Source of the DNA: an uncultured Gammaproteobacteria bacterium
GTDB lineage: Bacteria; Pseudomonadota; Gammaproteobacteria; CAIUAS01
Reading direction: 5' to 3'
Assembly: GCA_903897205.1 (NCBI GenBank)
Contig: CAIUAS010000336.1
Span: forward strand, 1 to 8,681
Length of the DNA stretch: 8,681 nucleotides
A model generated the notes under the pieces. That model was not told the origin of the DNA, searched no databases, and saw only the letters and a list, made by a program, of their open reading frames with translations. Both the position numbers and the translations under genes were made by a program. Positions 8,225-8,681 of the stretch are shown here, piece by piece (within the stretch, counting starts at the first letter, position 1; each line of letters starts with the position of its first letter).

Positions 8225-8230
8225 TTCCTC
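8225..8230 (-). promoter_or_regulatory. Ribosome-binding site of the nitroreductase gene
   Basis: The minus strand reads GAGGAA here. Its spacing of 8 nt from GAGG to the ATG at 8218 decides the start codon in favour of the second of two nearby in-frame ATGs. Confidence 0.6.
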
Positions 8231-8268
8231 AGCATATCAAATCAAAAGTAACTCTGCATAAAATTAGT

Positions 8269-8297
8269 ATTATAATGGTATTAGGCAGAATTGTCCG
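8269..8297 (-). promoter_or_regulatory. Predicted sigma-70 promoter of the nitroreductase gene
   Basis: On the minus strand a perfect -10 TATAAT lies at 8274-8269 and, 17 bp upstream, CGGACA at 8297-8292 matches four of six bases of the -35 consensus. Transcription would begin near 8262, giving a leader of about 44 nt. The -10 sits in the 8-bp palindrome ATTATAAT, so the plus strand also has a TATAAT (8271-8276), but without a matching -35. Confidence 0.5.
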
Positions 8298-8362
8298 TAA
8301 ATGCAACACAAGAAATAGCTGGTCAATTAAGTCAAGTTGAAACTGCCTCAATTCGCTCCTAG
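8285..8362 (+). other. Short open stretch, possible gene fragment
   Basis: Between in-frame TAG codons at 8282 and 8360 the plus strand encodes 25 residues, including IAGQLSQVETASIRS. This resembles the C-terminal helix of some phage-associated hypothetical proteins in which an ASIRPLRA-like motif is common. It has no start codon or ribosome-binding site of its own and overlaps the nitroreductase promoter. It may be chance. Confidence 0.15.
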
Positions 8363-8425
8363 GGGCTCACTGGCGCTAGCAATCTAAGTAAGATAACTTT
8401 AATTTTAACTACCAAGAATTAATTA

Positions 8426-8590
8426 ATGCCTATTGACTCAATCCTGTTAAAGAATCTTAAAGAAAATGATTCTACTTTGCTTGAGCTTAATTTAAGTGAT
8501 GAAAATCTTAATGACTCGGATATCCTACAGCTTGTAGAAGAAGAATGTAAAATTCAATCGCACTGCAATATGGGAGTTATAAATAATTAA
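8426..8590 (+). pseudogene. Truncated leucine-rich-repeat protein start
   Basis: A 54-codon frame starting at ATG 8426 and ending at TAA 8588-8590. Residues about 18-36 read LLELNLSDENLNDSDILQL, a clear leucine-rich-repeat unit with the L-x-x-L-x-L-x pattern and the acidic LSD/DSD spacing seen in Legionella LRR proteins. The repeat is not followed by a second unit in frame: after VEEE the peptide loses the pattern and stops. In the +1 register the next stretch reads NVKFNRTAIWEL before a stop, which could be the displaced start of the next repeat. The upstream ribosome-binding signal is weak. I interpret it as the remnant of a longer LRR gene, though a real small protein is possible. LRR proteins in this group often bind host or bacterial proteins, but nothing here shows a target. 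Confidence 0.4.
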
Positions 8591-8630
8591 TTTAAAGACT
8601 AAAGCGCAGCGAATGAATAGATTTATTAAA

Positions 8631-8637
8631 AAAGGAG
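8631..8637 (+). promoter_or_regulatory. Strong ribosome-binding site of the last gene
   Basis: AAAGGAG lies 7 nt upstream of the ATG at 8645, the best Shine-Dalgarno in the window. It supports the ATG as a true start although only 12 codons are visible. Confidence 0.7.
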
Positions 8638-8644
8638 TTTTACA

Positions 8645-8681
8645 ATGTTCCCTAAATCAAATCAAATCAAATCAAATCAAA
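8645..8681 (+). CDS. Partial gene start containing a pentanucleotide repeat
   Basis: ATG at 8645 follows a strong ribosome-binding site and opens a frame that is cut by the window edge after 12 codons. The visible peptide is MFPKSNQIKSNQ: from codon 4 on it is encoded entirely by AAATC units and therefore repeats Lys-Ser-Asn-Gln-Ile. The product cannot be identified. No promoter is evident in the 54 bp after the LRR fragment, so it may share a transcript with that fragment or have an unseen promoter within it. Confidence 0.55.
   Translation, partial: MFPKSNQIKSNQ
8654..8681 (+). repeat. AAATC tandem repeat, five full units plus three bases
   Basis: Perfect AAATC units begin at 8654, 8659, 8664, 8669 and 8674, followed by AAA at the window edge; the array may be longer. 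The unit contains no stop codon in any plus-strand register (the only codons are AAA, TCA, AAT, CAA and ATC). Since 5 is not a multiple of 3, each gain or loss of one unit changes the reading frame of whatever follows. Confidence 0.9.

Noticed and set aside
8233..8247. ATCAAATCAAAA in the nitroreductase leader as a second copy of the AAATC repeat
   Set aside because: It holds barely two units, which is expected by chance in AT-rich sequence.

Overview
The window comes from a moderately AT-rich gammaproteobacterium. A Legionella-type genome fits best. The main reasons are the very large soluble Ser/Thr-kinase/ATPase/histidine-kinase fusion, a truncated leucine-rich-repeat start of the kind common in Legionella, and a gene-poor, scarred accessory region at the right. 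This assignment is inference from protein style; there is no rRNA or marker gene to prove it.

Layout. (1) 42-551 (+): an orphan-looking response-regulator receiver domain. It stops abruptly at the end of the receiver fold, and an open frame continues in the -1 register to 685, which suggests a frameshifted or decaying hybrid-kinase relic. (2) 815-7444 (+): one 2209-residue protein that takes up three quarters of the window. It joins a Ser/Thr kinase, a P-loop ATPase with a long helical-repeat region, GAF, PAS, a histidine kinase core, a receiver and an unrecognised C-terminal domain. (3) 7445-7684: a scar about 240 bp long with no intact gene. It holds three degenerate 23-bp-period repeats resembling an IS21-family terminus and, on the minus strand, a short remnant of a DUF488 (YeaO-like) gene. 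(4) 7685-8218 (-): an intact small FMN nitroreductase, convergent with the kinase gene, with its own recognisable promoter. (5) 8219-8681: a short leucine-rich-repeat fragment, then a strong ribosome-binding site and the start of a new gene whose fourth codon begins a pentanucleotide AAATC tandem repeat running off the edge of the window.

How the genes relate. The receiver at the left and the receiver inside the giant protein are about half identical by eye and belong to the same hybrid-kinase type, so the left gene is probably a paralogue or relic of a neighbouring kinase of this family. The giant protein carries every part needed for phosphorelay (His1630 to Asp1944) plus an independent Ser/Thr kinase. 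It has no signal peptide or convincing membrane span, so it should sense a cytoplasmic cue. The nitroreductase shows no functional link to it.

The most unusual items are the in-frame pentanucleotide repeat at a gene start (a candidate phase-variation switch, cut by the window edge), the layered IS/DUF488 scar, the unassigned C-terminal domain of the giant kinase, and the strong base-composition swings inside that single gene. I did not find convincing evidence of a wholly new multi-gene system.
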